A stretch of DNA of 64,000 nucleotides from Microbulbifer sp. MI-G (GCF_030440425.1 NZ_CP098023.1:2345501-2409500); one strand, 5' to 3'. Positions 1 through 8,138 are shown, counted from the stretch's first letter. A program made the numbers and translations. Notes: a model not told the origin generated them from the sequence alone.

Positions 1-91
1 GGCTGGTATTAAGAGGGAAAGCCTCCGGGGCCTGCCACTGGTTGCATCCACGGCAGTAAAACTGCCCCTGTTCATTGGTCTTGCGAGTCAT
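1..91 (-). CDS. Small zinc-ribbon-like phage protein, 3' end outside window
   Basis: Reading leftwards from an ATG at 91 the frame begins MTRKTNEQGQFYCRGCNQWQ and is still open at the window edge, so only 30 residues are visible. A C-x2-C pair suggests a zinc ribbon. The ATG overlaps the stop of the preceding DUF1364 remnant in an ATGA, and a G-rich Shine-Dalgarno lies just upstream, which indicates translational coupling. A decayed copy of the same start (MTCKANE, then stop) follows the intact DUF1364 copy near 4530-4552, so this gene belongs to the ancestral phage order. Function unknown. Confidence 0.5.
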   Translation of the reverse strand, partial: MTRKTNEQGQFYCRGCNQWQAPEAFPLNTS

Positions 92-177
92 GACCTCACC
101 CCCTTATAGCTGCTCACCATGGCGCCGCCTTTGACCAGCGCCAACAGTTTCGGGATACGAATGGGTCGCAGGTTCAT
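88..177 (-). pseudogene. DUF1364-type phage nuclease-like gene, internally deleted copy 1
   Basis: The 29-residue frame starts MNLRPIRIPKLLALVKG, matching the start of the intact copy at 4553-5038, and then jumps directly to GAMVSSYKGVRS, matching that copy's last residues. All the cysteines and histidines of the putative nuclease core are deleted. It is a remnant of one of three copies in the window, kept in frame and still coupled to the next gene by ATGA. The 200 bases to its right (178-378) hold no gene; their first 20 bases still resemble the upstream region of the other copies. Confidence 0.6.
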
Positions 178-378
178 TACGTCTCCCTGAGTATCTGCGG
201 TCCAAACAGTAAGCCAGCAAGAAAGATCCGGGCACGGTGTAACTGGGTTTGATAGGTGCGCAGGCTGATTTTCAGGCAACGGGCGCGGGATCGCTGCTCG
301 GTGATCCTTCATGTATTTCGTTACAAGATGAACATATAAAACTAAAAATCCCTGCCATTACTTTCTATCTCTTTTGAT

Positions 379-466
379 GGCTAACGTTCGGTTTAGGGGC
401 GGCTGGAGCATAGCGTAAGCCGTCCCAGCCGCGTATTTCGCGGCGACTACAACCGCGGGTTAAGTG
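379..466 (-). other. attC-like integron recombination site
   Basis: This 88-bp imperfect inverted repeat directly follows the stop of the 469-828 gene. Read on the minus strand it begins ACTTAAC and ends CGAACGTTAGCC, matching the outer R boxes of attC sites (RYYYAAC and GTTRRRY). Inner arms GCGGTTGTAG / CTAAACCG and GGCTGG / CCAGCC pair, which gives the folded single-strand structure integron integrases recognise. The position just behind a gene's 3' end is where a cassette attC should be. Confidence 0.7.
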
Positions 467-468
467 TT

Positions 469-828
469 TTACTGCACATACTCAGAATACACCTTATTTA
501 GTGCTTGGTTAAAAGTTTTCCCAGATACCAATGCTGAAGTAAGCGCATTAAATAGCACTGGTTGTTGAACACAATAATTATTGTTGATGGCCTGTTGTAT
601 TGCTTTAGCTGACCCACCTGACAAAGCGTCTTGATATGTTGCATTATCTATGTGGCTTGCAAACTTAACCAAAAGGGCGATTCCTGCACCTATGGTATAG
701 CTTGTGTCTCCAGATGCTAAAACTTCGATTGGATTGAAGTCTATGCAATCAACTATAGGATCACCGAAGTTTCCACTGTAGTTTCTAATCTCTTCTAGCA
801 TTGTTTCGATAGATTGGGTGATTTCCAT
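469..828 (-). CDS. Hypothetical cassette protein (119 aa)
   Basis: I do not recognise this protein. It starts MEITQSIETMLEEIRN, lacks a signal peptide or clear membrane segment, and has a hydrophobic central stretch (IGAGIALLVKFA, about residues 47-58) that could be a buried helix. The start chosen is the ATG six bases after the R box GTTAAGT of the neighbouring attC. The frame stays open upstream, but that part is attC sequence. No Shine-Dalgarno is visible, as in many integron cassettes. An attC-like site follows its stop, so the gene and that site form one cassette. AT-rich compared with the core genes. Confidence 0.6.
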   Translation of the reverse strand: MEITQSIETMLEEIRNYSGNFGDPIVDCIDFNPIEVLASGDTSYTIGAGIALLVKFASHIDNATYQDALSGGSAKAIQQAINNNYCVQQPVLFNALTSALVSGKTFNQALNKVYSEYVQ

Positions 829-832
829 AAGA

Positions 833-992
833 CACTTAACGCCAGGTTCAGACGCGTCCAAAGTGGAGCGTCGTTTGTGCAAAAATGGGAGCGCAGCGAC
901 CTTGCACAAAAAAGTGCGTAGCTTTGGGCGTCGGCTGGAACCCCTTATTAAGCATACTTACCGTGCCAGCTTAAGCGCTCGTTTGTTGTACG
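833..992 (-). other. Long attC-like site of the IS-interrupted cassette
   Basis: A region of about 160 bp between the two R-box-like sequences GTACAACA (right) and GGCGTTAAGT (left). It contains nested inverted repeats, including TTTTTTGTGCAAGG / TTTGCACAAA. The size and layout resemble long VCR-type attC sites. It carries a TTTTTGCA block also seen in the site near 10766-10884. The exact right boundary is uncertain because the interrupted gene's stop (958-960) lies inside it. Confidence 0.5.
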
Positions 993-1044
993 CCACCGCA
1001 AAATACTTTGTTCTACCGCACGTTGATGGATCGAACTGTAGTGG

Positions 1045-2207
<1,163 letters not shown>

Positions 2208-2259
2208 TGAACACCTCTAACTCAGGTGGCGACTTTACCACCTAAAATGGTGTCCGGGT

Positions 2260-2535
2260 TTAGTAGACCACTACAAACACCTCCAACCAATACTCACAAC
2301 CCAGTTCTTCTGTGCTAAACAATATTTTAACACCCTCATTTTCGACTGAGCGCAAAAGGTCGTAAGCCTGCTCTTTCTCATACCCATACAGTGCAATATC
2401 GCCATCTTTATGGAATGTCTTAAAAACTAGCCGGCCATCTCTATAGTCATTCTCTGCTTCTGCAAAACCCAGTTCTGTCGCAAATTCTGGGCTGGAGAAA
2501 TGCTCGATAGTTTTTTCACTGCCGATTATCTGCAA
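2260..2535 (-). pseudogene. Cassette gene interrupted by the IS at 1037-2275
   Basis: The frame starts from a TTG at 2535 (MQIIGSEKTIEHFSSPEF) and the last residues VVVY are read from the IS end. Removing the IS and one AAC joins ...EYWLEV to FDPSTCGRTKYFAVAYNKRA and continues to a stop at 958-960, so the undisrupted product would be about 112 residues. The family is not recognised. The N terminus may also be incomplete, because the sequence to its right is fused to a truncated DUF1364 copy at about 2557. No ATG start is visible, so the start is uncertain. Confidence 0.6.
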
Positions 2536-2857
2536 ATACAGTACAGAAACAAAGATTGATACGCCCCTCTATAAACAAATTCATTTGAGTAGTGATGATC
2601 AGCAACAGGAAGCGTCTGCTGTGGGCCTCGGGACAGCTACCCAGACCACTGCTATCCGCCTCAGCGTGGCAGCGATAACAAAGGTGTGCAGCCATGGCAT
2701 CGTGGGGCTTGATCCCCCGGCCCTTGCCATAGCTGTGGCTGCGCTGGCCTTGGTAGTGGGCGGCCACTGTACTGCCCTCGTTATTACCACAGCGGACACA
2801 ATCGCGGCCTTTGGCCAGCCTCAGAAGCTTGGGGATGCGGGTGGGTTGCAGGTTCAC
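2516..2857 (-). pseudogene. DUF1364-type phage nuclease-like gene, 3'-truncated copy 2
   Basis: The GTG start at 2857 (VNLQPTRIPKLLRLAKGRD) and the first about 100 residues are nearly identical to the copy at 4553-5038. They include the metal-binding pattern C-x2-C...H...C-x2-C-H (CVRCGNN, AAHYQG, CYRCHAEAD). After MNLFIEGRI the similarity stops abruptly at about 2557 and the frame runs into unrelated sequence (NLCFCTVFADNRQ), overlapping the next cassette gene. The copy looks truncated when foreign genes were joined to it. The metal-binding core is intact, so residual activity cannot be excluded. Confidence 0.65.
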
Positions 2858-2960
2858 TTTGTCTCTGTGGGTATCTCCAGTCTGGACTTTTAGCCCCTCC
2901 ATATGCCATTCCCTCAGTAGCTCCAGATTGCGGCCTGGGGAAGTAGCTGTCTCCAGGCAT

Positions 2961-2985
2961 TAAAAAACCGGCTCAGTGGCCGGTT
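2961..2985 (-). terminator. CCGG hairpin terminator, copy 1
   Basis: The stem AACCGG / CCGGTT with loop CTCAGTGG is followed on the minus strand by a T6 run. The same hairpin recurs at 5141-5170 and 7962-7987. Here and at 5141 it sits about 100 bp upstream of a DUF1364 copy, so it separates the cassette block on its right from the phage gene on its left. Confidence 0.7.
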
Positions 2986-3013
2986 GGGTACTTGGTGCGA
3001 GGATTTATGCCGT

Positions 3014-3090
3014 GCTAGTTAAGTGCCATGCCTGGCACACATGTCTATATCAAGTGTGCCGTAAGCGTCACCTGGAATTACTTGTTAGCC
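3014..3090 (-). other. attC-like site behind the 3094-3909 gene
   Basis: Minus-strand GGCTAAC (an R-box match) starts five bases after the stop of the 3094 gene. It is followed by short inverted repeats (GGCACAC/GTGTGCC, GTGCC/GGCAC) and ends near CTTAACTAGC, a weaker R box. About 77 bp. Less regular than the neighbouring sites and joined on the left to phage-type terminator sequence. Confidence 0.45.
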
Positions 3091-3093
3091 GAA

Positions 3094-3909
3094 TTATGAC
3101 TCAGAACTCACTGGCTCGAATGTTATACCCAAGGACACTCTATTGTGACCTCGGCATTTTTTGCAGTTCCAATTTACCCCAAGTGCAAATTCTCTTTTCC
3201 ATGTGAGTTGTTTTTCATCACAGTTGGGGTTGGAACAAGGTAGTTCATCATACATGGGCTCCCAATGAGCCTGCCTGTCAGGTAATTTTTTAACTATATA
3301 GGAAGCAAGACAATTTTCTTGAAGACACTTTACTTGTAGTTCATTGGATGATGGAGGAATAGTACGTACGATTTCACTTCCACACTCATAACAATTAAGA
3401 GATGCTTTGTCCCGTAGGTCTACATTGAAAATTGGAGAAGAAACTACATCTTTCATTATTGAAACTATTTCTTCACACCTATATCTTATTCTTTGGGGAG
3501 AGCTATTCTCTTTGAGCATGCCCTGTTCTATTGTAGGAGTATGCAAATAAGAACTCAGCCTGTCGTAGTAGTTTTTTATATCTTTAAGGCTTATTACAGT
3601 TTCCTTCCCAAGTAACTTCATTTCTTCTGGGGGGGAGCCATCTTCCCCTTCAATGCCAAAGCTAATTGTTGGGCTTGAATCCACAAATGGATCTATATCA
3701 ATAAGTGTGGTGAGTAGCTTTCGAGGTTGCCAGATCTTGATCTGTTTTTCAGTTAATTCTTTCTTGTAAAGTTGAGCACGCTCATAAGTTAATGCTTCAA
3801 GAGTCATTCGTAGTTCAAGTGCAGCAAATTTTAATCTTGAATCATCACCCGTAGAAAGTTCTTTCTCAGCACTTTTTAAATATGTTTTCGCAATATCCCT
3901 ATATCTCAC
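3094..3909 (-). CDS. Hypothetical cassette protein with zinc-ribbon C terminus (271 aa)
   Basis: Unrecognised protein. The N-terminal 100 residues are helical (DIAKTYLKSAEKELSTGD, LKFAALELRMTLEALTYERA) and resemble HEPN-like or AbiJ/AbiV-type helical domains, but this is only a resemblance. The C-terminal third has paired cysteines (CYECGSEI; KCLQENC; CSNPNCDE; CKKC), indicating one or two zinc ribbons. The frame stays open upstream to 4032 only because the attC happens to be open. The GTG at 3909 has a good GGAG Shine-Dalgarno six bases before it and lies just inside the cassette boundary, so it is the chosen start. It is the largest gene of the array and might be a defence or effector gene; that is inference. 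Confidence 0.6.
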   Translation of the reverse strand: MRYRDIAKTYLKSAEKELSTGDDSRLKFAALELRMTLEALTYERAQLYKKELTEKQIKIWQPRKLLTTLIDIDPFVDSSPTISFGIEGEDGSPPEEMKLLGKETVISLKDIKNYYDRLSSYLHTPTIEQGMLKENSSPQRIRYRCEEIVSIMKDVVSSPIFNVDLRDKASLNCYECGSEIVRTIPPSSNELQVKCLQENCLASYIVKKLPDRQAHWEPMYDELPCSNPNCDEKQLTWKREFALGVNWNCKKCRGHNRVSLGITFEPVSSES

Positions 3910-3935
3910 TGCAAACTCCGGTGTTTGGTTGATTC

Positions 3936-4024
3936 GGCTAACGCCCAGCACACGGGTGACCGAAGCGAAGCGTAGGTCGTCCAGCCCGCGAATTTTGTGG
4001 ACGATCGTGCTGCTGATTGTTATG
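3936..4024 (-). other. Canonical attC site
   Basis: The clearest attC of the window. Read on the minus strand it begins ATAACAATCAGCAGCAC and ends GTGTGCTGGGCGTTAGCC. Outer R boxes, pairing L boxes (CAGCAGCAC / GTGTGCTGG) and an inner stem (CGTCCA / TGGACG) are all present in 89 bp. It separates two minus-strand genes, exactly as in an integron array. Confidence 0.85.
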
Positions 4025-4330
4025 TTTTTCACAATTGACTCTTTCTAGTAACGCAAACACTTTATTTGCGATCTCTGCTAACTGTGTGTTCAGCTTATTT
4101 ACCCTTTCTTCATCTTCAGCTGCATATTCTGTGATCAACAAATCATCAATATCACAAGTTGGTGCATATCTAATCCAAAGATCTTCAACGAAACTAAAGT
4201 CATCATTCTTTATTTTATTTGCTGCCCCTTGAGCCTCAAGTTCCCAATCGGGGATGCCGCGGGACCTAAAGTAACTAGCGGCTTCAAGCAATGCTATCTT
4301 AAGTTCTTCTTCAATCATGATTTGAAGCAT
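3938..4330 (-). CDS. Hypothetical acidic cassette protein (130 aa)
   Basis: The first about 95 residues form an acidic, mostly helical protein (IEEELKIALLEAASYFRS, FVEDLWIRYAPTCDIDDLLITEYAAEDEERVNKL). The last 30 residues (from about HNNQQHD) are read through the attC, so the functional protein probably ends around the attC. It resembles small DUF6966-like proteins, but I am not sure. Start is the ATG at 4330 immediately beyond the repeat boundary (ATAAATG|TTATGC); an internal ATG at 4318 is the alternative. It is the first cassette after a boundary-repeat copy. Confidence 0.55.
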   Translation of the reverse strand: MLQIMIEEELKIALLEAASYFRSRGIPDWELEAQGAANKIKNDDFSFVEDLWIRYAPTCDIDDLLITEYAAEDEERVNKLNTQLAEIANKVFALLERVNCEKHNNQQHDRPQNSRAGRPTLRFGHPCAGR

Positions 4331-4378
4331 AACATTTATATACTGATCACCATGGCCAGTATCCCTTCAATTACTATC
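4331..4378 (-). repeat. Cassette-boundary repeat, copy 1 (partial)
   Basis: It shares GGCCATGGTGATCAGTAT plus ATAAATG with the copies at 7814 and 9551 (minus-strand reading). Identity ends exactly at ATAAATG|TTA, where the first cassette gene begins; G|TTA is the integron crossover position. The upstream part with the promoter-like hexamers has diverged here. Beyond it, 4379-4552 holds no gene apart from the short MTCKANE remnant behind the DUF1364 copy. Confidence 0.65.
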
Positions 4379-4552
4379 TCAAATATCATCTAGTATTTTC
4401 GAATAGCGGTATTACTGACCTAAGATTACATAGCCGCCAACTATAACTACTTGGACATTTTCGTCAAATGACAAAATCCTTGCTCAATTGATAAAATTGG
4501 TGTGTCCCGCGCTGAAGGGCACGATAGCTGCCTTACTCGTTGGCTTTGCAGG

Positions 4553-5038
4553 TCATGAGCCCACTCCCACAAAGCTGCTCACCATGGCCCCCTGGGAGAC
4601 GATAGCGATCTCACCTGAGTCCCAGCACTCGGCCAGACGGCAGGCGATGTCGTGAAGCTCAGGCTCTCCACACTCCATGAGTTCTCCCGTATTGCGGCAC
4701 AGCTTCAGCAGGAAGGCCTGGGCATAGTCTTGTGCGGTGATACGCCCCTCTATAAACAAATTCATTTGAGTAGTGATGATCAGCAACAGAAAGCGTCTAC
4801 TGTGGTTCTCGGGACAGCTACCCAGACCACTGCTATCCGCCTCAGCGTGGCAGCGATAACAAAGGTGTGCAGCCATGGCATCGTGGGGCTTGATCCCCCT
4901 GCCCTTGCCGTAGCTGTGGCTCCGTGGGCCTTGGTAGTGGGCCGCCACAGTAGTGCCCTCGTTATTGCCACAGTGGACGCAATCACGGCCTTTGGCCAGC
5001 CTCAGTAGTTTTGGGATGCGGGTGGGCTGTAGGTTCAC
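4553..5038 (-). CDS. DUF1364-type phage nuclease-like protein, intact copy 3 (161 aa)
   Basis: A phage protein of the DUF1364 type, found in lambdoid nin-like regions and thought to be an HNH-like nuclease; its biochemical role is not established. The metal site is visible as CVHCGNN (about residue 19), AAHYQG (about 33) and CYRCHAEAD (about 58). The GTG at 5038 is preceded by AGGAAGAC and aligns with the ATG of copy 1, so it is preferred over the upstream extension, which reads through a terminator hairpin. The C-terminal half (LIITTQMNLFIEGRI...CRLAECWDSGEIAI) is complete only in this copy. Two degraded copies lie at 88 and 2516. Confidence 0.75.
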   Translation of the reverse strand: MNLQPTRIPKLLRLAKGRDCVHCGNNEGTTVAAHYQGPRSHSYGKGRGIKPHDAMAAHLCYRCHAEADSSGLGSCPENHSRRFLLLIITTQMNLFIEGRITAQDYAQAFLLKLCRNTGELMECGEPELHDIACRLAECWDSGEIAIVSQGAMVSSFVGVGS

Positions 5039-5140
5039 TTTGTCTTCCTGGGTATCTCCAGTCTGATCTGTGAGCACCTCAATACATCCTTCCCTCAGTA
5101 GCTCCAGATTGTGGCCTGGGGCAGTAACTTTTTCCAGGCG

Positions 5141-5170
5141 TAAAAAAACCGGCTCAGTGGCCGGTTTTTT
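5141..5170. terminator. CCGG hairpin terminator, copy 2 (bidirectional)
   Basis: AACCGGCTCAGTGGCCGGTT with an A7 run on its left and T6 on its right can terminate transcription from both strands. It lies about 100 bp upstream of the intact DUF1364 gene and behind the interrupted cassette gene on its right. Confidence 0.8.
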
Positions 5171-5176
5171 ATTTAG

Positions 5177-5220
5177 GTGTAAATGTTGCAGCAAGCGCAA
5201 CATATCCTTATTTGTTAACT
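5177..5220 (-). other. Short attC-like remnant
   Basis: Next to the stop of the interrupted 5225-6944 gene lies AGTTAAC, then a hairpin ATGTTGC / GCAACAT and GTAAATG-type flanks within 45 bp. It could be a shortened attC fused to the phage terminator on the left. Box matches are weak. Confidence 0.4.
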
Positions 5221-5455
5221 GTTTTTACCATGCGTGCCACTCATAGGTTACGCTGTTGCCTGTAAATACTGGAGGCTTAACCTGAACTTTAATTGTGAAG
5301 TCTAAGGTTACGCCCAACAAATTTATGTTTTTACCCGGAGCTATAATTATGATCATGCGCCCGCTAGGCGTTGGATGATTAGTTATGCCGGAAACGCCCA
5401 TTGTGCCAACCTGCTGAGCCTCAAAGTCAATGATTGTATTGTAAACCTCCCCTAA

Positions 5456-6316
5456 TTAGTGACACCCTAAATTAGAGTTTTCTAGCCCTTCATGTTTGGC
5501 CAGATACTCCCAGGGAGTGAGATCTCCCAGTGAGTCATGTGGCCGCTCTTCGTTGTATTCCCTGATCCAGTTTTCGGTCAGTTCCCGCACCTCGTTCAGC
5601 GTGCGGAACACATACATGTTTAAGATCTCGTCACGATAGGTGCGGTTGAACCGTTCAACGTACGAGTTCTGTGTCGGCTTGCCTGGTTTAATAAATTCCA
5701 ATTCGATGCTGTGCTCCTCCGCCCACTCAGCCAGTGCGGTGGAGATGAACTCCGGGCCATTATCCATTCGCAGCTTGTTGGGATAGCCCTGCCAGGCCAC
5801 GGCCCGCTCAAGCACCCTGATCACCCGTGGTGCCGGCAGGTTCAGGTCGATCTCGATGGCCAGTGCTTCCCGATTGAAGTCATCTACCAGATTGAAGGTC
5901 CGGAAGCGGCGACCACAGAACAAGCTATCGCTCATAAAGTCCATCGACCAGCAGTGGTTCACCTCAGCTGGAACCGACAACGGCTCCGGGTTGCGGCTGG
6001 GTAGCCGTTTCTTGCCTCTACGACGCTTATTCAGGTTTAACTCGCAGTACAGGCGGTGAACTCTTTTGTGATTCCAGGCATGCCCCCAGCGACGCAGAAT
6101 TTTGAACAACTTGTCGAACCCGTAAGCTGGGTAGCGTTCCACTGCCTCTTGGAGCTTGGCGATCACCTCATCATTCCGGTTGGGAATGGGCCGATACCGA
6201 TACACTGAATCGCTTATGCCAACTGCGCGACAGGCCATGCGAAGGCTGGCACTATGCTCTTGTCGGGCATAGTCGACCAGCTCTCGCCTAATCGCTGGCT
6301 TTACAGCTTTTTTCAA
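5456..6316 (-). CDS. IS3-family transposase OrfB (IS407-like)
   Basis: A 286-residue DDE transposase subunit. The N-terminal HTH_21 region (YPAYGFDKLFKILRRWGHAWNHKRVHRLY) precedes the integrase core with Asp in WSMDFMSD, Asp in LRMDNGPEF, and Glu in NSYVERFNRTYRDE. The C terminus EERPHDSLGDLTPWEYL is typical of the IS407/ISR group. It overlaps orfA by 29 bp in another frame, so OrfAB is expected by frameshifting. No damage is seen. Confidence 0.9.
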   Translation of the reverse strand: MKKAVKPAIRRELVDYARQEHSASLRMACRAVGISDSVYRYRPIPNRNDEVIAKLQEAVERYPAYGFDKLFKILRRWGHAWNHKRVHRLYCELNLNKRRRGKKRLPSRNPEPLSVPAEVNHCWSMDFMSDSLFCGRRFRTFNLVDDFNREALAIEIDLNLPAPRVIRVLERAVAWQGYPNKLRMDNGPEFISTALAEWAEEHSIELEFIKPGKPTQNSYVERFNRTYRDEILNMYVFRTLNEVRELTENWIREYNEERPHDSLGDLTPWEYLAKHEGLENSNLGCH

Positions 6317-6566
6317 CGATATCTTTGAGGATCTTATGTTCCAGACTGAGGTCAGCGAACATCGCCTTCAAACGACGATTCTCTTCCTCCAGTTCCTTGA
6401 GCCGTTTGATATCGGACGCCTCCATACCGCCGTATTTGGATTTCCAGTTGTAGTAGGTAGCGTCGGATATCCCGTACTCCCGACAGACTTCTTTGACCAG
6501 TCTGCCGCCTTCTACTTCCTTCAGGATCTTTACTATCTGCGTTTCCGTGTAGCGCGATTTTTTCAT
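6288..6566 (-). CDS. IS3-family transposase OrfA (IS407-like)
   Basis: A 92-residue HTH protein. KKSRYTETQIVKILKEVEGG, VKEVCREYGISDATYYNWKSKYGG is the HTH_8/HTH_Tnp_1 signature of IS407 and IS2-like OrfA proteins. A leucine-rich helix (LKELEEENRRLKAMFADLSLE) follows. It overlaps the start of orfB. Confidence 0.9.
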   Translation of the reverse strand: MKKSRYTETQIVKILKEVEGGRLVKEVCREYGISDATYYNWKSKYGGMEASDIKRLKELEEENRRLKAMFADLSLEHKILKDIVEKSCKASD

Positions 6567-6957
6567 TATTAGCTCTCCGTGTGAGCGTAGTTTACGCCGG
6601 AGAACTCTAAATGTGGATGCCCCTAGTTTAAGGGAGGTTTACATATCAGACGCAAGTATATAAAATTGATGCTTTATGTCTTTGTTTTGATAAACCTGAC
6701 CTATTGACTCATGACCGTTTACTTTTAGAGGAATATCAGTTTTGAGGAAAATAGCCTCACTAATTTTCTTTGCATCGTAGCCTACACCCCTTAAAAGTGA
6801 CAGGCGCCAATTCTTTAAATCCTCTTTGTACTCTTCCCTTACATATGTACCCGGAACCGCTAAATCAAACTGTTGCAATCCTGTGGCTAGCGCATTTGAC
6901 ACAGCCATTATTGCGAACAATGTAATTGTGACAAACTTTCTCATTGGTACACTCGAC

Positions 6958-7035
6958 AGTTAACGCCTTAGTTTAGGGCAAGCCACGTAGTAGTGAGTCC
7001 CAGCGGCAGACGATCATTCCACGCCTTGTTAGAGT
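6958..7035 (-). other. attC-like site behind the 7050-7256 gene
   Basis: A 78-bp segment bounded on the minus strand by CTCTAAC and GCGTTAACT, good matches to the R boxes. It lies 14 bp after the stop of the small membrane-protein gene and ends just before the next gene's start region. Inner pairing is imperfect. Confidence 0.65.
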
Positions 7036-7049
7036 TGGAGATATTCATA

Positions 7050-7256
7050 TTATTTTTTAAACGACAATATTTTGAGACCGAGACAAACCATTGCCCCAAT
7101 AAAAACACCTTGCCCCGCAGCCATAACCGGAACTAATGGTACAGCCAAGAGCATATTTTCAGGAGCGTCAGGTTGAACTAAGGCAACAATTAGAAATAGT
7201 GGTGTAAAGATAACTGAAACACTCGTAGTCCAACCTTTCCATATTTGTTTGAACAT
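7050..7256 (-). CDS. Small cassette membrane protein (68 aa)
   Basis: Two hydrophobic segments (VSVIFTPLFLIVALV, about residues 13-27, and LLAVPLVPVMAAGQGVFIGAMVCLGLKIL, about 36-64) are joined by a short polar loop, with positive ends MFKQIWKGW and SFKK. It is therefore probably a two-helix inner-membrane protein. Family unrecognised. It forms a cassette with the attC-like site behind it, and its start lies directly beside the attC-like site of the preceding cassette, so spacing is minimal, as in integron arrays. Confidence 0.6.
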   Translation of the reverse strand: MFKQIWKGWTTSVSVIFTPLFLIVALVQPDAPENMLLAVPLVPVMAAGQGVFIGAMVCLGLKILSFKK

Positions 7257-7276
7257 TAAGTACTCTCGATCCTATT

Positions 7277-7334
7277 GGTAACTCTTACGCTTCAATCAGC
7301 CGCGTCAGTGGTCGGCCGGATTGACTTGTTAGAA
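7277..7334 (-). other. Short attC-like site overlapping the end of the 7292-7804 gene
   Basis: Minus-strand TTCTAACAAGTCAATC pairs with GATTGAAGCGTAAGAGTTACC in about 58 bp. The left R box is a good match; the right one deviates. The stop codon of the gene lies inside the site, which is common in compact cassettes. Confidence 0.55.
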
Positions 7335-7804
7335 ATTTTATCACTCTCGATGAGATCAACTAGATCGTAGCATGGCTCATCATCTCGCGATGTGTACCAC
7401 GGTTTAAGAGTGCGCGCACTGTTCGACAACGGACTTTGTGTGCATACTATCTCTGATACAGGGTACCAATCTATAGCCTTATATCCCACGTCATGATGAG
7501 TAATAGGGACAAGCTCCAAGTACCACTTTTGGTGCCTATCGCCGTTTGTATATCTAGGAGTGTGAGTCGCCATAACAAATGCTATTTTGTTTAATCTGAT
7601 ATTGCCCGACAAAACTTTAACGTTTTTTATTTTGTACTCCCTAAACCATTCGAATTCGATGCATTCACCAGCATCAAGACATTCGTCTTTTTCAACGTAT
7701 TCAGTAGCACCCCTGTAATACGGCTCACCCAAAACAAATATTGATTCTCCGAACAAATTTGAGCTGAAAAGCATAAAGCTTAGAAGTATGAGTGCTTGGT
7801 TCAT
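7292..7804 (-). CDS. Secreted hypothetical cassette protein (170 aa)
   Basis: The N terminus MNQALILLSFMLFSSNLFG is a Sec signal peptide with probable cleavage around GES. The mature part has many aromatic and charged residues and two Cys pairs (DECLDAGECIEFEW; VCTQ...PCYDL), suggesting disulfides in the periplasm. Family unrecognised. It is the first cassette after boundary-repeat copy 2: its ATG lies 11 bases past ATAAATG|TTAG. No Shine-Dalgarno is visible, so expression may depend on the promoter-like sequence in the repeat. Confidence 0.6.
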   Translation of the reverse strand: MNQALILLSFMLFSSNLFGESIFVLGEPYYRGATEYVEKDECLDAGECIEFEWFREYKIKNVKVLSGNIRLNKIAFVMATHTPRYTNGDRHQKWYLELVPITHHDVGYKAIDWYPVSEIVCTQSPLSNSARTLKPWYTSRDDEPCYDLVDLIESDKISNKSIRPTTDAAD

Positions 7805-7813
7805 AGTATTTCT

Positions 7814-7879
7814 AACATTTATAAATTGATCACCATGACCACTATTATCCTGATTACTGTCTCGAAATCAATTCTGCGA
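7814..7879 (-). repeat. Cassette-boundary repeat, copy 2, with promoter-like hexamers
   Basis: Minus-strand TTGATT, 16 bp, GATAAT looks like a sigma-70 promoter. The repeat ends ATAAATG|TTAGAA at the edge of the first cassette. It is nearly identical to 9551-9617 and 10231-10293. The flanking interval 7880-8138 holds no gene: it contains terminator copy 3 and the group II intron 3' end listed separately. Confidence 0.7.
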
Positions 7880-7961
7880 CAACTCTCCACAACCCGCATT
7901 AAAAACAGCTAGTTACATAGATTTGATGTAATCGTACAAAATATGATCACTCTCTTCAGGG

Positions 7962-7987
7962 TAAAAAACCGGCTCAGTGGCCGGTTT
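7962..7987 (-). terminator. CCGG hairpin terminator, copy 3
   Basis: The same AACCGG / CCGGTT stem with A6 to its left (T6 on the minus strand). It stands between the intron fragment and the repeat at 7814, but here no DUF1364 copy follows, so this junction differs from the other two. Confidence 0.7.
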
Positions 7988-8061
7988 GAGTGGTTGGGTG
8001 TCTGGTAGAGACAACAATCGCAAGGTAGCTGATTTGTACCTCTAAGAACGCAAAAGGTCTA

Positions 8062-8120
8062 ATGAACCGCCGTATCCGGACCCGCATGTACGGTGCCGTA
8101 GGGAGGGCGGACTAGAAACC
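8062..8120 (+). ncRNA. Group II intron 3' end (domains V and VI), fragment
   Basis: On the plus strand, GAACCGCCGTATCCGGA and its partner CGCATGTACGGTGCCGT form the conserved domain V hairpin. GGGAGGGCGG...CCGCCTTTACCCGAT follows as domain VI and the intron 3' end. No reverse transcriptase or domains I-IV are present; only about 70 bp separate it from the phage terminator on its left, so it is a truncated relic. It points opposite to the cassette genes, the usual orientation of IIC-attC introns, but the subclass is inference. The junction (after 8120) lies 18 bases behind the stop of the SUFU-like gene. Confidence 0.6.
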
Positions 8121-8138
8121 CGCCTTTACCCGATCAGC

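Larger units (their letters stand above)
5440..6643 (-). mobile_element. IS3-family (IS407-group-like) insertion sequence with TAT target duplication
   Basis: A 1,204-bp element with terminal inverted repeats TGTAAACCTCCC at both ends. The bases TAT flank it at 5437-5439 and 6644-6646. It carries overlapping orfA and orfB on the minus strand. Group assignment rests on the OrfB sequence (SMDFMSDSLFCGRRFRTFN). IS407-group elements usually make 4-bp duplications; only 3 bp match here. Confidence 0.9.
5225..6944 (-). pseudogene. Secreted cassette protein gene split by an IS3-family element
   Basis: The 5' part (6644-6944) encodes MRKFVTITLFAIMAVSNALA, a typical signal peptide, then about 80 residues. 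The frame is cut by the IS at 5440-6643. Removing the IS and one TAT copy restores an open frame: ...QFYILASDT joins IIDFEAQQVGTMGVSGI and continues to a TAA at 5225-5227, for a product of about 170 residues. No family is recognised. The perfect restoration shows a recent insertion into an intact gene. The original protein would be exported, like most products of this array. Confidence 0.7.

Noticed and set aside
3910..4032. N-terminal extension of the 3094-3909 protein
   Set aside because: The extra 41 codons are read through the attC site. The GTG at 3909 with GGAG is a better start.
5039..5203. N-terminal extension of the DUF1364 protein
   Set aside because: The extension reads through the CCGG terminator hairpin, and the aligned copy 1 starts with ATG at the position of the GTG.
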